Source of the DNA: Sphingobacterium yanglingense
GTDB taxonomy: Bacteria; Bacteroidota; Bacteroidia; Sphingobacteriales; Sphingobacteriaceae
Length of the DNA: 64,000 bases
Direction of reading: 5' to 3'
Assembly: GCF_004363245.1 (NCBI RefSeq)
Contig: NZ_SNYV01000011.1
Location: 1,364,001-1,428,000, forward strand
Shown piece after piece: positions 54,473 to 63,030 of the stretch. How positions within the stretch are numbered: position 1 is the first letter of the stretch; each line of letters begins with the position of its first letter. Made by a program: the position numbers and the translations under genes. The notes under the pieces were generated by a model. It searched no databases. It had not been told where the DNA came from and worked only from the letters and a program-made list of their open reading frames with translations.

Positions 54473-55621
54473 CTAGTAGCTTCTCAACATTAACGACCCA
54501 CCACTCGTCACAATAGTCTCTCCAGTACCAAGACCAGCGCTTACTACGACACGCTCGTTTGAAGTTCCTGCGGTATGGATTTCTCTTTTCACAAACCTGC
54601 TATCTCCCTCTTTTACAAAAACAAACTGCTTATCATTAGCCTGAAATACCGCACTACTAGGCACAAGAATAGATTTCTGAGGCGTATCTCTAAAAAGTAC
54701 GGTTACATACATACCTGGCTTTAGCTCATGATTGATATTATCGCACTCGATCAGTACCTCAACGCTACGTGTCTCTTCATCTACAATTTCATTAACATGG
54801 TATACCTTTCCTTTTATCAGATGGTCTGGATAAGCAGCTACTTTAACCTCAACTTCGTCCAATTCATGGATAAAACGGATATCCTTTTCTTTCACCTGTC
54901 CCACAATCCATACTTTAGAAAGTTCTGCAACTACAGCAATAGGTTCAGCATCTTCCTTCAGATATTGTCCGATTACAATATTATTATCCACAATTTCTCC
55001 TTTGATAGGAGACCGTACAATCATAGGCTTCCCAAGAGACATCTTCTCCGGATTAACATTAAATATCTTTAAAGCGGACAACGAATTTGATAATGCAGAT
55101 TTCTTGATCTCATAATCAGTTTCTGCATCCTCCAGTTCCCGCTGTATACCTACCCCGTTTTTTAAGAGATCTTGTTGACGTTTCAAATTCAATTCAGCTT
55201 GACGAAATTCTTGACGGGCGTCCGTATATTCTTTCTCCGCATTAAAGTAGTCGGGAGAACTCAGTTCAAAAATTGGCGAACCTGGCTGTACCTTATGTCC
55301 CAAACGAACAAACGAACGTAATACCCGACCTGCAAATGGTGATGCAATCTCCGCATAGGCATTGGGAATTGTCTTGACCGTGCCAGCACTTGTCATCTCC
55401 AAAACAAAATCTTCCTCCGCTACAGTTTCAAAACCCAACTTAGCATGAATCGGAGACCCCGCTGTCAATAAGACCGCATCCCCTTCAATACGATAAGCCT
55501 TATTATCTTCTTCTTCTTTCTTCGAGGTACTGCTACATGAAGAAAGCACAAAGAAACTAATGCCTATAAAAAACAATAGTTTTTTCTTTTTTAGACGGAT
55601 GTCCTTACTGTTAATTTTCAT
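54473..55621 (-). CDS. czcB-like: CzcB/CusB-type periplasmic adaptor lipoprotein
   Basis: The adaptor is about 382 residues from the ATG at 55621, or 390 from the ATG at 55645. A near-consensus -7 element (CAATTTTG, 55671-55664) rules out the still longer frame. The lipobox LSSC follows a basic, hydrophobic signal. Adaptor-family features are ASPFAGRVLRSFVRLGHKVQPGSPIFELSS (lipoyl half), a helical hairpin (EKEYTDARQEFRQAELNLKRQQDLL), and the beta-barrel with VVAELSKVWIVGQVKEKDI. It is the first gene of the four-gene operon and links pump to outer-membrane factor. No His-rich metal-binding tail is seen. Confidence 0.92.
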   Translation of the reverse strand: MKINSKDIRLKKKKLLFFIGISFFVLSSCSSTSKKEEEDNKAYRIEGDAVLLTAGSPIHAKLGFETVAEEDFVLEMTSAGTVKTIPNAYAEIASPFAGRVLRSFVRLGHKVQPGSPIFELSSPDYFNAEKEYTDARQEFRQAELNLKRQQDLLKNGVGIQRELEDAETDYEIKKSALSNSLSALKIFNVNPEKMSLGKPMIVRSPIKGEIVDNNIVIGQYLKEDAEPIAVVAELSKVWIVGQVKEKDIRFIHELDEVEVKVAAYPDHLIKGKVYHVNEIVDEETRSVEVLIECDNINHELKPGMYVTVLFRDTPQKSILVPSSAVFQANDKQFVFVKEGDSRFVKREIHTAGTSNERVVVSAGLGTGETIVTSGGSLMLRSY

Positions 55622-55845
55622 TGTTTTGCCTTTAATTGATTTCATATTCAAATTAATCTGGCACAAAATTGAACATATTAATGCCGCTAGGCTGTTAGAG
55701 GAGCAGTAGAAAAATATTAGAAATTTATTAGATTCTTTCGCGGGAACGATTAAATTAAAAAAGAAATAACTAAGGCTAAGGAAAGTTTTGCTAACTTACA
55801 CCAGAAATATTTACAACTATAAATATTAAATACAACTTTCTTAAA

Positions 55846-56307
55846 ATGGTAGTAATAAACAATTACGAGGAGTACAAATCGTTTGAAGGAAAACAATTAG
55901 GCTCTTCCGATTGGCACAAAATCGATCAAGAGCAGATTAACAGATTTGCAGACGCCACCCTAGATCATCAATGGATACATATCGATCAGGAAAAAGCAAA
56001 AACAGACAGTCCTTTCAAAACTACGATTGCCCACGGTTATCTCACCCTTTCTTTGATTCCTTACCTTTGGAAACAGATAGCAGATGTGAGAAATCTGAAA
56101 ATGGAAATCAACTATGGAATTGAAAATTTAAAGTTTGGACAAGCCGTATTGGTAGATAGCGAAGTACAACTACAGGCTAAGGTTAAATCAATACTAAACC
56201 TAAGAGGAACAGTCAAAGCATCTATAGAAGCTACGTTGGTAATTAAAGACAATCCCAAACCAGCTTATGTGGGAGATGTAGTATTCCTATACCATTTCGA
56301 ACACTAA
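55846..56307 (+). CDS. MaoC-like (R)-specific enoyl-CoA hydratase
   Basis: This 153-residue hotdog-fold protein has the hydratase motif with the catalytic Asp/His pair in FADATLDHQWIHID (about 35-48). The second half of the signature is FKTTIAHGYLTLSL. The family hydrates trans-2-enoyl-CoA to (R)-3-hydroxyacyl-CoA or acts on related thioesters. It is a single gene, divergent from the czc operon and closed by a hairpin. No fatty-acid or PHA genes are near, so the pathway is open. Confidence 0.92.
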   Translation: MVVINNYEEYKSFEGKQLGSSDWHKIDQEQINRFADATLDHQWIHIDQEKAKTDSPFKTTIAHGYLTLSLIPYLWKQIADVRNLKMEINYGIENLKFGQAVLVDSEVQLQAKVKSILNLRGTVKASIEATLVIKDNPKPAYVGDVVFLYHFEH

Positions 56308-56316
56308 AAATATATC

Positions 56317-56351
56317 TTAGTAAGAGTATAGCACGACTATACTCTTGCTAA
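56317..56351. terminator. Bidirectional terminator after the MaoC gene
   Basis: TTAGTAAGAGTATAG at 56317-56331 pairs with 56337-56351 over 15 bp (one G-T wobble) around a 5-nt loop, between convergent genes, with A/T runs on both sides. Confidence 0.85.
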
Positions 56352-56374
56352 AAACAATAGATTATGTTATCTGC

Positions 56375-56635
56375 TTAGGATAACGACATGCTACGCAATG
56401 GAATTCCCATTAGGAAACTATCCAGTTCCTCACACTTAAAGTTACACTCATCCACCTTACTCACGACCAGAGGCACCACGTGTTCATTAGATTCTACACG
56501 CAAGACTCGATCCTCGTCTTCTAGGTCCAAGCTCACAATAAGGGGAATTTTCAAAGACTGTAGTCCCTCTAATAGAAGAATCTTATCAGTCAATGTTTGG
56601 ACATTCGTCTTGAAAACACTTACAAATTTATACAT
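56375..56635 (-). CDS. Small heavy-metal-associated-like (HMA-like) protein
   Basis: The protein is about 86 residues from the ATG at 56635 (MYKFVSVFKTNV). The pattern, a first strand KFVSVFKTNV, a helix, then ILRVES-like strand and acidic loops (SLDLEDEDRVLRVES), matches the ferredoxin-like HMA fold of small Bacteroidota proteins. The usual CxxC metal site is missing, although Cys residues occur at CNFKC near the C-terminus. It stands between the MaoC gene and the LytTR system. Proximity to the metal-efflux operon may be coincidental. Confidence 0.5.
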   Translation of the reverse strand: MYKFVSVFKTNVQTLTDKILLLEGLQSLKIPLIVSLDLEDEDRVLRVESNEHVVPLVVSKVDECNFKCEELDSFLMGIPLRSMSLS

Positions 56636-56722
56636 AGTCGCAATCGTTGTCATCACCATACTTGAATAACTACAACCCAAACTTCATAAAAATTACCGAA
56701 TTATTTAACGCCTTTCCGCGCC

Positions 56723-56755
56723 AAGCGGACAAAATAAAGGACGAGCCGTCCGCTT
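56723..56755 (-). terminator. Terminator of the LytTR two-component operon
   Basis: On the minus strand GGACG and CGTCC (56751-56739) form a tight hairpin followed by TTTATTTT. An alternative, mutually exclusive pairing joins AAGCGGAC (56723-56730) with GTCCGCTT (56748-56755). Confidence 0.65.
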
Positions 56756-56760
56756 CACTG

Positions 56761-57540
56761 TTAATCCAACTCTTTCGCCTCTAGCCAACGTAGAAAAGTA
56801 GAAGCTTTTTCCCTACTCACGTAAACCCGGGAACTATGTGCTATAGCAAGATCCAGTGACAGCTTTCTCGACAACGTATAACTAGCATGACGCAATGCTG
56901 CTCTATTAACCAGATGTTGTCTATTCGCTCGAAAAAAAAGACCACCCAACGTCTTTTCAAGATCATCAAGACTCTTATTTACAGCATATTCCTTACCATC
57001 AAAAGTTTTAACAAAAACGTTCTCGTACTCGATGTAACAAAGAGCAACATCCTCAACAACCAACGGAATAATCCGTCCATGGTGATGGACTACCAAAGCA
57101 CTTTGCCGGGATTGCGTCTGCCCCATCAGATCACTAAAGAGCCCATTCTTTAAATTATGATTAACCGGCCATTGCGAAAGCTGACGTTGTAAACCGAAAT
57201 ATTTTTGCATAGTAGATTCAACAGCTCCGTTAGAAATTGGCTTCAAAATATAATCGATGCCATTCGTCTTAAAAGCTTCTAACAGATAATCATCATAGGC
57301 CGTACAAAAAACAATAGGTGCAGAAACCAAGACCTCTCTAAAGATTTCAAAACTCAAGCCATCTCCCAACTGAATATCTGAAAAAATAAGATCGACTTTA
57401 GGATTATCACGGAAAAAAGAAATCCCCTCCTGTACAGATTGTATATATTTTACAATCTCTACCTGAGGCAGTACCAAACTCAACGTTTGAGCCAAGTCTT
57501 CTGCTGCTAAGCCCTCATCTTCTACTAAAACCACTCTCAT
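56761..57540 (-). CDS. LytTR-family response regulator
   Basis: This 259-residue regulator has a receiver domain at about 2-120, with the acidic pocket VEDEG and phospho-acceptor Asp near 55 (IFSDIQLGD), and Lys in DYILKPI. A C-terminal LytTR DNA-binding domain covers about 145-255 (VALCYIEYENVFVKTFDGKEYAVNKSLDDLEKTL, then FRANRQHLVNRAAL). The ATG at 57540 overlaps the stop codon of the kinase gene by one base, so the two are translationally coupled. A GTG one codon earlier is also possible. The targets are unknown. Confidence 0.93.
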   Translation of the reverse strand: MRVVLVEDEGLAAEDLAQTLSLVLPQVEIVKYIQSVQEGISFFRDNPKVDLIFSDIQLGDGLSFEIFREVLVSAPIVFCTAYDDYLLEAFKTNGIDYILKPISNGAVESTMQKYFGLQRQLSQWPVNHNLKNGLFSDLMGQTQSRQSALVVHHHGRIIPLVVEDVALCYIEYENVFVKTFDGKEYAVNKSLDDLEKTLGGLFFRANRQHLVNRAALRHASYTLSRKLSLDLAIAHSSRVYVSREKASTFLRWLEAKELD

Positions 57541-58580
57541 CACACAATCTTAATACGTACCTCAAAAAAAGTTTCTGACTCTTCGATTTCAACCCCTTGC
57601 ACAAATAAATACTTATATCGCTCTATCAGATTACGAAGACCACTACCGTTAGAATCCACTTTCTGATACTTAATATTTTTATTATTACGTACAGATATCC
57701 AACCATCACTTGCTGCAACACTAATCCGTACAGGATCTGCCACCGTAAAGGAATTATGCTTTAAAACATTATCGACTAATGGTTGAATAGAGAAAATAGG
57801 CAGTTGCTTCTCCCGTATATCTGCAGAAATATTCACCTCATAATGCAGCGCCTCTCCAAAACGGATCTTCTGCATATTCAGATAATCCTCACAAAGCTTG
57901 ATCTCTTGATCAATGCTAGCCAACTCCCCATTCTTCACAGAAGCAATTGTAATCCGTAAAAAATCAGAAAGCTGAACCAAATAATCCTGAGCCATATCCG
58001 GATTCTTACGGATCAGTGTTTTCAAGGTAGCAAGAGCATTAAACAAGAAATGAGGTTGAATCTGTTGCCGCATCATGAGATTGATCGCTTCTTCACGAGA
58101 ACGTTCCAGCCTGGAGCGTTCCAGCTTATGATGTGCCTTTGCATGTTCAGACATTAAAAAGTAAAGCCACAGCAGTACTACAACATTCAGTAAACTCCCT
58201 TGAACACTGATAAATGTAAAATTACGAACAGGATTTTGAATCAGGAAGCTATGTAGTCGATGATCCAAAACACCTAGAAAACGCTCGATATAATGAAAAA
58301 CCCAAATAATTAAAATGGCACTTCCAAAACTAATAACCTTAACGTACAGAGGTGACTTAACAGGATCCTCTACTCTAAAATAAACATGAATACAGATATT
58401 ATTGAAGGCAACAATCAGAATAACTAAAAATGTGATGCAGATCTGTACAACACTACGGGTACTCATGAATCCTCCTGTAAAAGAAGCTAGCGCGATAAGC
58501 AAGGTCGCAGTCAACGCAAAAACAAAGCTCTGCTTGATCCAAAGTCCAAAAGGATAATCCATATGCTTACATCTCATCAT
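57540..58580 (-). CDS. LytS/YehU-type sensor histidine kinase
   Basis: This 346-residue membrane kinase has four hydrophobic segments at about 13-35, 40-62, 75-95 and 115-140. A His_kinase domain (PF06580 type) follows, with the phospho-acceptor His in QQIQPHFLFNAL near residue 177. The C-terminal ATPase has IFSIQPLVDNVLKHN (N-box) and SNGSGLRNLIERYKYL (G-box). It has no large periplasmic sensor domain, so it probably senses within or near the membrane. The response regulator gene overlaps its stop codon. A shorter start at the Met of MDYPFG is possible. Confidence 0.92.
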   Translation of the reverse strand: MMRCKHMDYPFGLWIKQSFVFALTATLLIALASFTGGFMSTRSVVQICITFLVILIVAFNNICIHVYFRVEDPVKSPLYVKVISFGSAILIIWVFHYIERFLGVLDHRLHSFLIQNPVRNFTFISVQGSLLNVVVLLWLYFLMSEHAKAHHKLERSRLERSREEAINLMMRQQIQPHFLFNALATLKTLIRKNPDMAQDYLVQLSDFLRITIASVKNGELASIDQEIKLCEDYLNMQKIRFGEALHYEVNISADIREKQLPIFSIQPLVDNVLKHNSFTVADPVRISVAASDGWISVRNNKNIKYQKVDSNGSGLRNLIERYKYLFVQGVEIEESETFFEVRIKIV

Positions 58581-58779
58581 TAATACATTACGTTAAATAT
58601 CAATACTATAAAATGCTTAATGGAGTGTTATAAATTGATCAAACGAGATACCCCATTTATCAAACATTTCATCACTTAAAACATATAAAAGATGAATTAA
58701 TTGTAACAAAAGTAATTGATTACAATAAAAAATTGTTACTCAACACAATAAAAACAGTTAACCATCGTTTTACTTGTAA

Positions 58780-58846
58780 TTCATAATTTAGGTTAAAAAT
58801 GGTTAGTTAGAAACGCCTGTTGCTCCCAGCTTCATGGCGTTTTTTT
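58780..58846 (+). ncRNA. Candidate small RNA, copy 2 (homologue of 38318-38387)
   Basis: By hand alignment about 57 of 65 positions match copy 1, including TTCATAATTTAGGTTAA, GGTTAGTTA and AACGCCTGT. The hairpin is AAACGCC (58811-58817) with GGCGTTT (58836-58842) and an inner GCT/AGC pair, followed by seven T to 58846. Differences fall largely in the hairpin, which still folds with an internal loop and a bulge. A weaker -7-like box (TTTACTTG) lies at 58769-58776. The upstream gene is divergent, so this copy cannot be the terminator of a preceding plus-strand gene. The rest of the 58581-58895 gap shows no gene. Confidence 0.6.
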
Positions 58847-58895
58847 AATATAAGACATCTCGCATTACCACCAGCCTTCACCAGAGACTGTTGCT

Positions 58896-59843
58896 TTAAT
58901 GGTTATTGTCTCTTAAATCACCTAAATTAGGGACATTTTTAAGATCAAACGGAGTCTCCTGATACACAAAGTAATTAAGCCAGTTATTGAATAATAGATT
59001 AGCATGGCTCACCCACCTGACTTTAGGAGACAATGACGGATCATCATTCGTGTAGTAATTTAGTGGAACATCTATTTCCAGCCCCTTTTCGACATCCCTA
59101 ACATATTCCTGATGCAACGTATACGGAGCATACTCCGAATGTCCTGTCAGATAGAATTCTCGTCCTCCTCGCGAACTTGCAATTGCAATCCCTGCCTCTT
59201 CTGATTCAGAAAGGACCTCGATATCATTATTCCTTTCTAGATCTTCTTTCGAAATAGTAGTATGTCTACTATGTGGAATAAAGAATTCATCGTCAAAGCC
59301 CCTAAACAAAGGATTTGTTTTATCCAAAGCAATATGGTTAAAGACACCAAAAAGCTTCTTATCCAAAGGTTGTTTCTCAACACCATAAAAATGATATAAC
59401 GCTGCTTGAGAAGCCCAACAAATATACAACGTTGAAGTTACGTGACTACGCGCCCAATCAAAAATACGGGTCACCTCCTCCCAATAGGTCACCTCCTCAA
59501 AAGGAAGCATTTCTACTGGAGCTCCAGTAATGATCATCCCGTCGTAAAAATCATCAGCAACATCTGAGAACCCCTTATAAAACATTTCCAAGTGTTCCGC
59601 TGGCGTATTTTTGGAAGTATGAGACTCTAGATTCAAAAACTCTACCTCGATCTGCAAAGGATTATTTGACAATAAGCGGACAAAATCTGTTTCTGCCGAA
59701 ATCTTCAAGGGCATGAGATTCAGAATAACAAGTCGAAGGGGACGAATATCCTGCTCATTAGCACGAAGATCACTCATCACAAATATACTTTCGTTTTTTA
59801 GCAGCTCTATGGCTGGTAAGCTATCGGGTATCTTAACTGGCAT
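58896..59843 (-). CDS. metA: Homoserine O-acetyltransferase, MetA family
   Basis: This 315-residue enzyme activates homoserine by O-acylation, the first committed step of methionine synthesis. Catalytic residues fall at the published positions: Cys142 (ICWASQA), His235 and Glu237 (GHSEY). Residue 111 is Glu (GAPVEMLPFEEV). In this family Glu111 goes with acetyl-CoA use and Gly111 with succinyl-CoA, so it should be an acetyltransferase despite the usual 'succinyltransferase' label. The motif around the nucleophile is CWASQ rather than the common CWGAQ. A TAATTTTG -7 box lies upstream; no SAM riboswitch is evident. Confidence 0.93.
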   Translation of the reverse strand: MPVKIPDSLPAIELLKNESIFVMSDLRANEQDIRPLRLVILNLMPLKISAETDFVRLLSNNPLQIEVEFLNLESHTSKNTPAEHLEMFYKGFSDVADDFYDGMIITGAPVEMLPFEEVTYWEEVTRIFDWARSHVTSTLYICWASQAALYHFYGVEKQPLDKKLFGVFNHIALDKTNPLFRGFDDEFFIPHSRHTTISKEDLERNNDIEVLSESEEAGIAIASSRGGREFYLTGHSEYAPYTLHQEYVRDVEKGLEIDVPLNYYTNDDPSLSPKVRWVSHANLLFNNWLNYFVYQETPFDLKNVPNLGDLRDNNH

Positions 59844-59886
59844 ACGATATGTACTGATTTCACCTTATAATAAATGGTAAAAATAC

Positions 59887-59894
59887 CAAAATTA
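59887..59894 (-). promoter_or_regulatory. -7 element of metA
   Basis: The minus strand reads TAATTTTG, an exact TANNTTTG match, predicting a start near 59882 and a leader of about 40 nt. That is too short for a riboswitch. Confidence 0.5.
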
Positions 59895-60035
59895 GCAGGA
59901 ATAAAAAATGCATATAACTTTACATTACAATTCACTGAGATAACAATGCCAATGTAAAGAGCTCGTTATCTTCTTGTGGAAAGACTAAAACTATTGTAAA
60001 TTGTGCCCAGTAACCTAATAAAAAAACTTACAGAA

Positions 60036-60560
60036 ATGCATAAAAAACTAATAACTAACACACTAGCGATTCTATCACTCTGCTTGACTTTTACACTTAG
60101 CCAAGCACAGGAAAGCAATAACGGTAAAAAATTATGGGCTAAATCAATCTTGAATGAGAAAGCACCTGATCTTCAAGTTGAACAGTGGCTTTCTGATGCG
60201 CCCCAAACTAAAGGAAAATTTGTACTCGTCGACTTCTGGGCAACTTGGTGTGGTCCATGCCGCAGGGTTATTCCTGAATTAAATGAATGGCAGGAAAAAT
60301 ACAAAGATCAATTGGTTATTGTAGGAATATCCGACGAAACTGCCGAAAAAGTCCAAAATGCTAAGGACATAAAAATAGAGTACTATAATGCAATAGACAC
60401 GCAGGCGAGACTTAAAAAAGAGCTAGAGGTAAAAGGAATACCACACTGTATACTATTAGATCCTCAAGGCATTGTCCGCTGGGAAGGATTTCCAACACTC
60501 GCTGAGCACGAACTCACAGCAGATGTTCTGGAAACAATCATTAAAAAATACAGCAAATAA
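60036..60560 (+). CDS. TlpA/ResA-like periplasmic thioredoxin
   Basis: This protein of about 174 residues starts at the ATG at 60036 (MHKKLITNTLAIL), giving a signal peptide ending near LSQAQ. The frame opens earlier at a GTG at 60003, but that start lacks a signal-like beginning. One thioredoxin domain carries the active site WCGPC (Cys72, Cys75) and the cis-Pro region KGIPHCILLDPQG. The extra Cys in GIPHC is unusual. It probably reduces disulfides in the periplasm. It is a single gene closed by a strong terminator. Confidence 0.92.
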   Translation: MHKKLITNTLAILSLCLTFTLSQAQESNNGKKLWAKSILNEKAPDLQVEQWLSDAPQTKGKFVLVDFWATWCGPCRRVIPELNEWQEKYKDQLVIVGISDETAEKVQNAKDIKIEYYNAIDTQARLKKELEVKGIPHCILLDPQGIVRWEGFPTLAEHELTADVLETIIKKYSK

Positions 60561-60574
60561 ATAATCGAAAACAA

Positions 60575-60604
60575 AAAAGGGACTTTAATACTAAAGTCCC
60601 TTTT
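60575..60604. terminator. Bidirectional terminator between the thioredoxin and dehydrogenase genes
   Basis: AAAAGGGACTTTA (60575-60587) pairs with TAAAGTCCCTTTT (60592-60604) over 13 bp with a 4-nt loop, between convergent genes. A- and T-runs at the base allow use in both directions. Confidence 0.92.
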
Positions 60605-60611
60605 CTTTTGA

Positions 60612-61838
60612 CTAAATCAATTGCCGTAAAGCAATCTCATAAGCGTTGGACGATAACTGTGTCCGTTCTTTCGAAACATCGTAAATCGCTTTCAGCGCCT
60701 GTTGTATCACTTTTGAAACGTCAGAAAACAAAGCATCATCACTAATTTCAATACTCGGCTGCATCAAATAGGCAAATACCCGCGCCATACCACAGTTGGC
60801 CACAAAATCTGGAATTACAGCCACCTGCTGATCTGCATACTCCATCACAGGGCCATAGAAAATCTCTTTATCCGCAAAAGGTACATTTGCACCACTAGCG
60901 ATTAGCTCCAAGCCGTTATCCACCATTTGCTGTACATGAGCCTTGGACACCAGACGAGAAGCAGCAGCAGGAATAAAAATATCAGCTCCAATAGACCATA
61001 CCTCTTCTTGCAACTTATCCGAAGGAATCATATCAGAAGAGACCAACTCATTGCCGTTACGATTAAGGAACAAATCTGTTATTGCATGCTCATCAAACCC
61101 ATCTGTATTAATCAAGCCCCCCATACGATCTATAATACCAACGATACGAACCCCCATTTTAGACAGATAAAATGCGGCGGCTGCAGCCACATTCCCCCAA
61201 CCTTGAATAATCGCTTTCTTACCTTGACACCCAGATTCATAGAGATCATAAAAATGACGGACAGACTCTGCAACACCGAAGCCAGTAATCATATCAGCAA
61301 CTTTATACTTACGCTTTAGGTCTGGGGTATAAAATGCATCCTCCAAAACCTTAGATACACCGTACCGCAATTGTCCGATTTGACGGATACGCTCACTCTC
61401 ACGGACATTAAAATGCCCATTCAACACTCCCTCTTGAGGATGCCAAAGACCATACTCCTCCGTCATCGGGATTACATCATGGATTTCGTCGATATTAAGA
61501 TCTCCACCTGTACCATAATAATTTTTCAACAAAGGTGTCACAGCCTTGAACCAACGGGCCAACACCTCCTTTTTCCGAGGATCTTTAGGATCAAAATTAA
61601 TCCCAGATTTAGCACCCCCTATAGCTGGTCCAGATACCGTAAATTTCACTTCCATTGTTTTGGCAAGCGACTCTACTTCATTCCGATCCAATCCGGCACG
61701 CATTCGTGTACCACCACCTGCTGCTCCTCCACGCAATGAATTGATTACAATCCATCCTTCTGCCTCAGTCTCACTATCCTTCCATTCAAATACAATCTCC
61801 GGTCTTTTGTGTTCAAAATCCCTAAGTAATTCCTTCAT
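60612..61838 (-). CDS. Glu/Leu/Phe/Val dehydrogenase in the tyrosine-degradation operon
   Basis: This 408-residue NAD(P)-dependent amino acid dehydrogenase has a dimerisation domain with RGGAAGGGTRMRAG, the catalytic Lys region SGPAIGGAKSGINFDP, and GTGGDLNIDE. The Rossmann domain has IIQGWGNVAAAAAFYLSKMGVRIVGI. Its sequence fits the broad family without fixing substrate. The gene is 34 bp downstream of hppD and in the same operon as hmgA. It may deaminate phenylalanine or tyrosine to the keto acids that feed HPPD, or remove glutamate formed by transamination. A phenylalanine/tyrosine substrate is inference from context. Confidence 0.88.
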   Translation of the reverse strand: MKELLRDFEHKRPEIVFEWKDSETEAEGWIVINSLRGGAAGGGTRMRAGLDRNEVESLAKTMEVKFTVSGPAIGGAKSGINFDPKDPRKKEVLARWFKAVTPLLKNYYGTGGDLNIDEIHDVIPMTEEYGLWHPQEGVLNGHFNVRESERIRQIGQLRYGVSKVLEDAFYTPDLKRKYKVADMITGFGVAESVRHFYDLYESGCQGKKAIIQGWGNVAAAAAFYLSKMGVRIVGIIDRMGGLINTDGFDEHAITDLFLNRNGNELVSSDMIPSDKLQEEVWSIGADIFIPAAASRLVSKAHVQQMVDNGLELIASGANVPFADKEIFYGPVMEYADQQVAVIPDFVANCGMARVFAYLMQPSIEISDDALFSDVSKVIQQALKAIYDVSKERTQLSSNAYEIALRQLI

Positions 61839-61872
61839 ATTATTTTTAAAACCCTAAAATAGACACCTTATC

Positions 61873-63000
61873 TTATAAATTACCTCTTCGTTCCTGTTCG
61901 CGTTCTATAGCCTCAAACAACGCTTTAAAGTTCCCTGCACCAAAACTCTGCGCACCTTTTCGTTGTATGATTTCAAAAAATAAAGTAGGACGATCTTGGA
62001 CTGGTTTTGTAAAAATCTGAAGAAGATACCCTTCCTCATCTCTATCGACCAGAATACCCAAATCTTGGATGATTTTGATTTCTTCGTCAATTACCCCCAC
62101 CCGGTCCGGCAACATATCGTAATAAGCCTCAGGAGGAGCACCTAAAAACTCTACACCACGAGCCTTTAAAGCTTTGACCGTGGAAACAATATCATTGGTA
62201 GCTAAGGCTGCATGCTGTACCCCCTCACCTTCGTAAAACTCAAGGTACTCTTCAATCTGAGACTTCTTCTTTCCTTCTGCAGGCTCATTGATCGGGAACT
62301 TCACATAACCATTACCATTACTCATCACCTTACTCATCAAAGCCGAATACTCTGTGTTGATCTGTTTATCATCAAAAGAAAGAATATTCACAAATCCCAT
62401 CACATTTTGATACCACTCAACAGTCTCATTCATTTTATTCCAATCGACATTACCCACGCAGTGATCTACATACAAAAGGCCAGTCTCTTCAGGATTATAA
62501 TCGCTAACCCAAGGCTCGTATCCAGGTAAAAATGCGCCTTTGTAGTTTTTACGCTCGACAAACATATGTACTGTCTCTCCGTATGTATAGATACCCGCTG
62601 TCCAAACCTCCCCATGTTCATCTTGTGTACACAATGGTTCCTGGTATACCCGCGCTCCGCGCTTAGTGGTTTCTTCGAAAGATTTCCGTGCATCATCAAC
62701 CCACAAAGCCAATATCTTGACGCCATCACCATGCTTTTTGACATGCTCCGAAATAGCATGATCCGAGCGCAAAGCAGATGTCAATACCAGTCTGATTTTA
62801 TTCTGTTTCAAAACATAGGATGCACGATCCCGAACTCCAGTCTCTGGACCAGCATAAGCCTCCGACTGAAAACCAAAAGCTGTCTTGTAATAATGCGCAG
62901 CTTGTTTCGCATTCCCCACATAAAACTCAATGTAATCCGTACCATTAATAGGAAGAAAATCTTGCGCTGTCGCAATTTTCTCCGCAAAAGTTTGTGCCAT
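61873..63000 (-). CDS. hppD: 4-Hydroxyphenylpyruvate dioxygenase
   Basis: This 375-residue Fe(II) dioxygenase converts 4-hydroxyphenylpyruvate to homogentisate. Two VOC-type domains are present (TDYIEFYVGNAKQAAHYYKTAFGF at about 18-41, and YVDHCVGNVDWNKM near 180). The three iron ligands are the His of VDHCVGN, the His of GVQHAALATNDI, and the Glu of LFFEIIQRKG. The typical C-terminal motif FGAGNFKALFEAIEREQERRG is complete. It lies 30 bp downstream of hmgA and 34 bp upstream of the dehydrogenase gene. Confidence 0.96.
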   Translation of the reverse strand: MAQTFAEKIATAQDFLPINGTDYIEFYVGNAKQAAHYYKTAFGFQSEAYAGPETGVRDRASYVLKQNKIRLVLTSALRSDHAISEHVKKHGDGVKILALWVDDARKSFEETTKRGARVYQEPLCTQDEHGEVWTAGIYTYGETVHMFVERKNYKGAFLPGYEPWVSDYNPEETGLLYVDHCVGNVDWNKMNETVEWYQNVMGFVNILSFDDKQINTEYSALMSKVMSNGNGYVKFPINEPAEGKKKSQIEEYLEFYEGEGVQHAALATNDIVSTVKALKARGVEFLGAPPEAYYDMLPDRVGVIDEEIKIIQDLGILVDRDEEGYLLQIFTKPVQDRPTLFFEIIQRKGAQSFGAGNFKALFEAIEREQERRGNL

Positions 63001-63030
63001 GATAATATATTATTGTTTATTAATTAGTTA

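Noticed and set aside
59936..59975. AGATAAC/GTTATCT inverted repeat upstream of metA, considered as a riboswitch
   Set aside because: The arms are 7 bp with a loop of about 20 nt, there is no SAM-riboswitch core, and the predicted metA transcript starts downstream of it.
60927..61857. Several plus-strand frames of 75-130 codons opposite the amino acid dehydrogenase
   Set aside because: They mirror the codon structure of the real minus-strand gene, and their products have no recognisable features.
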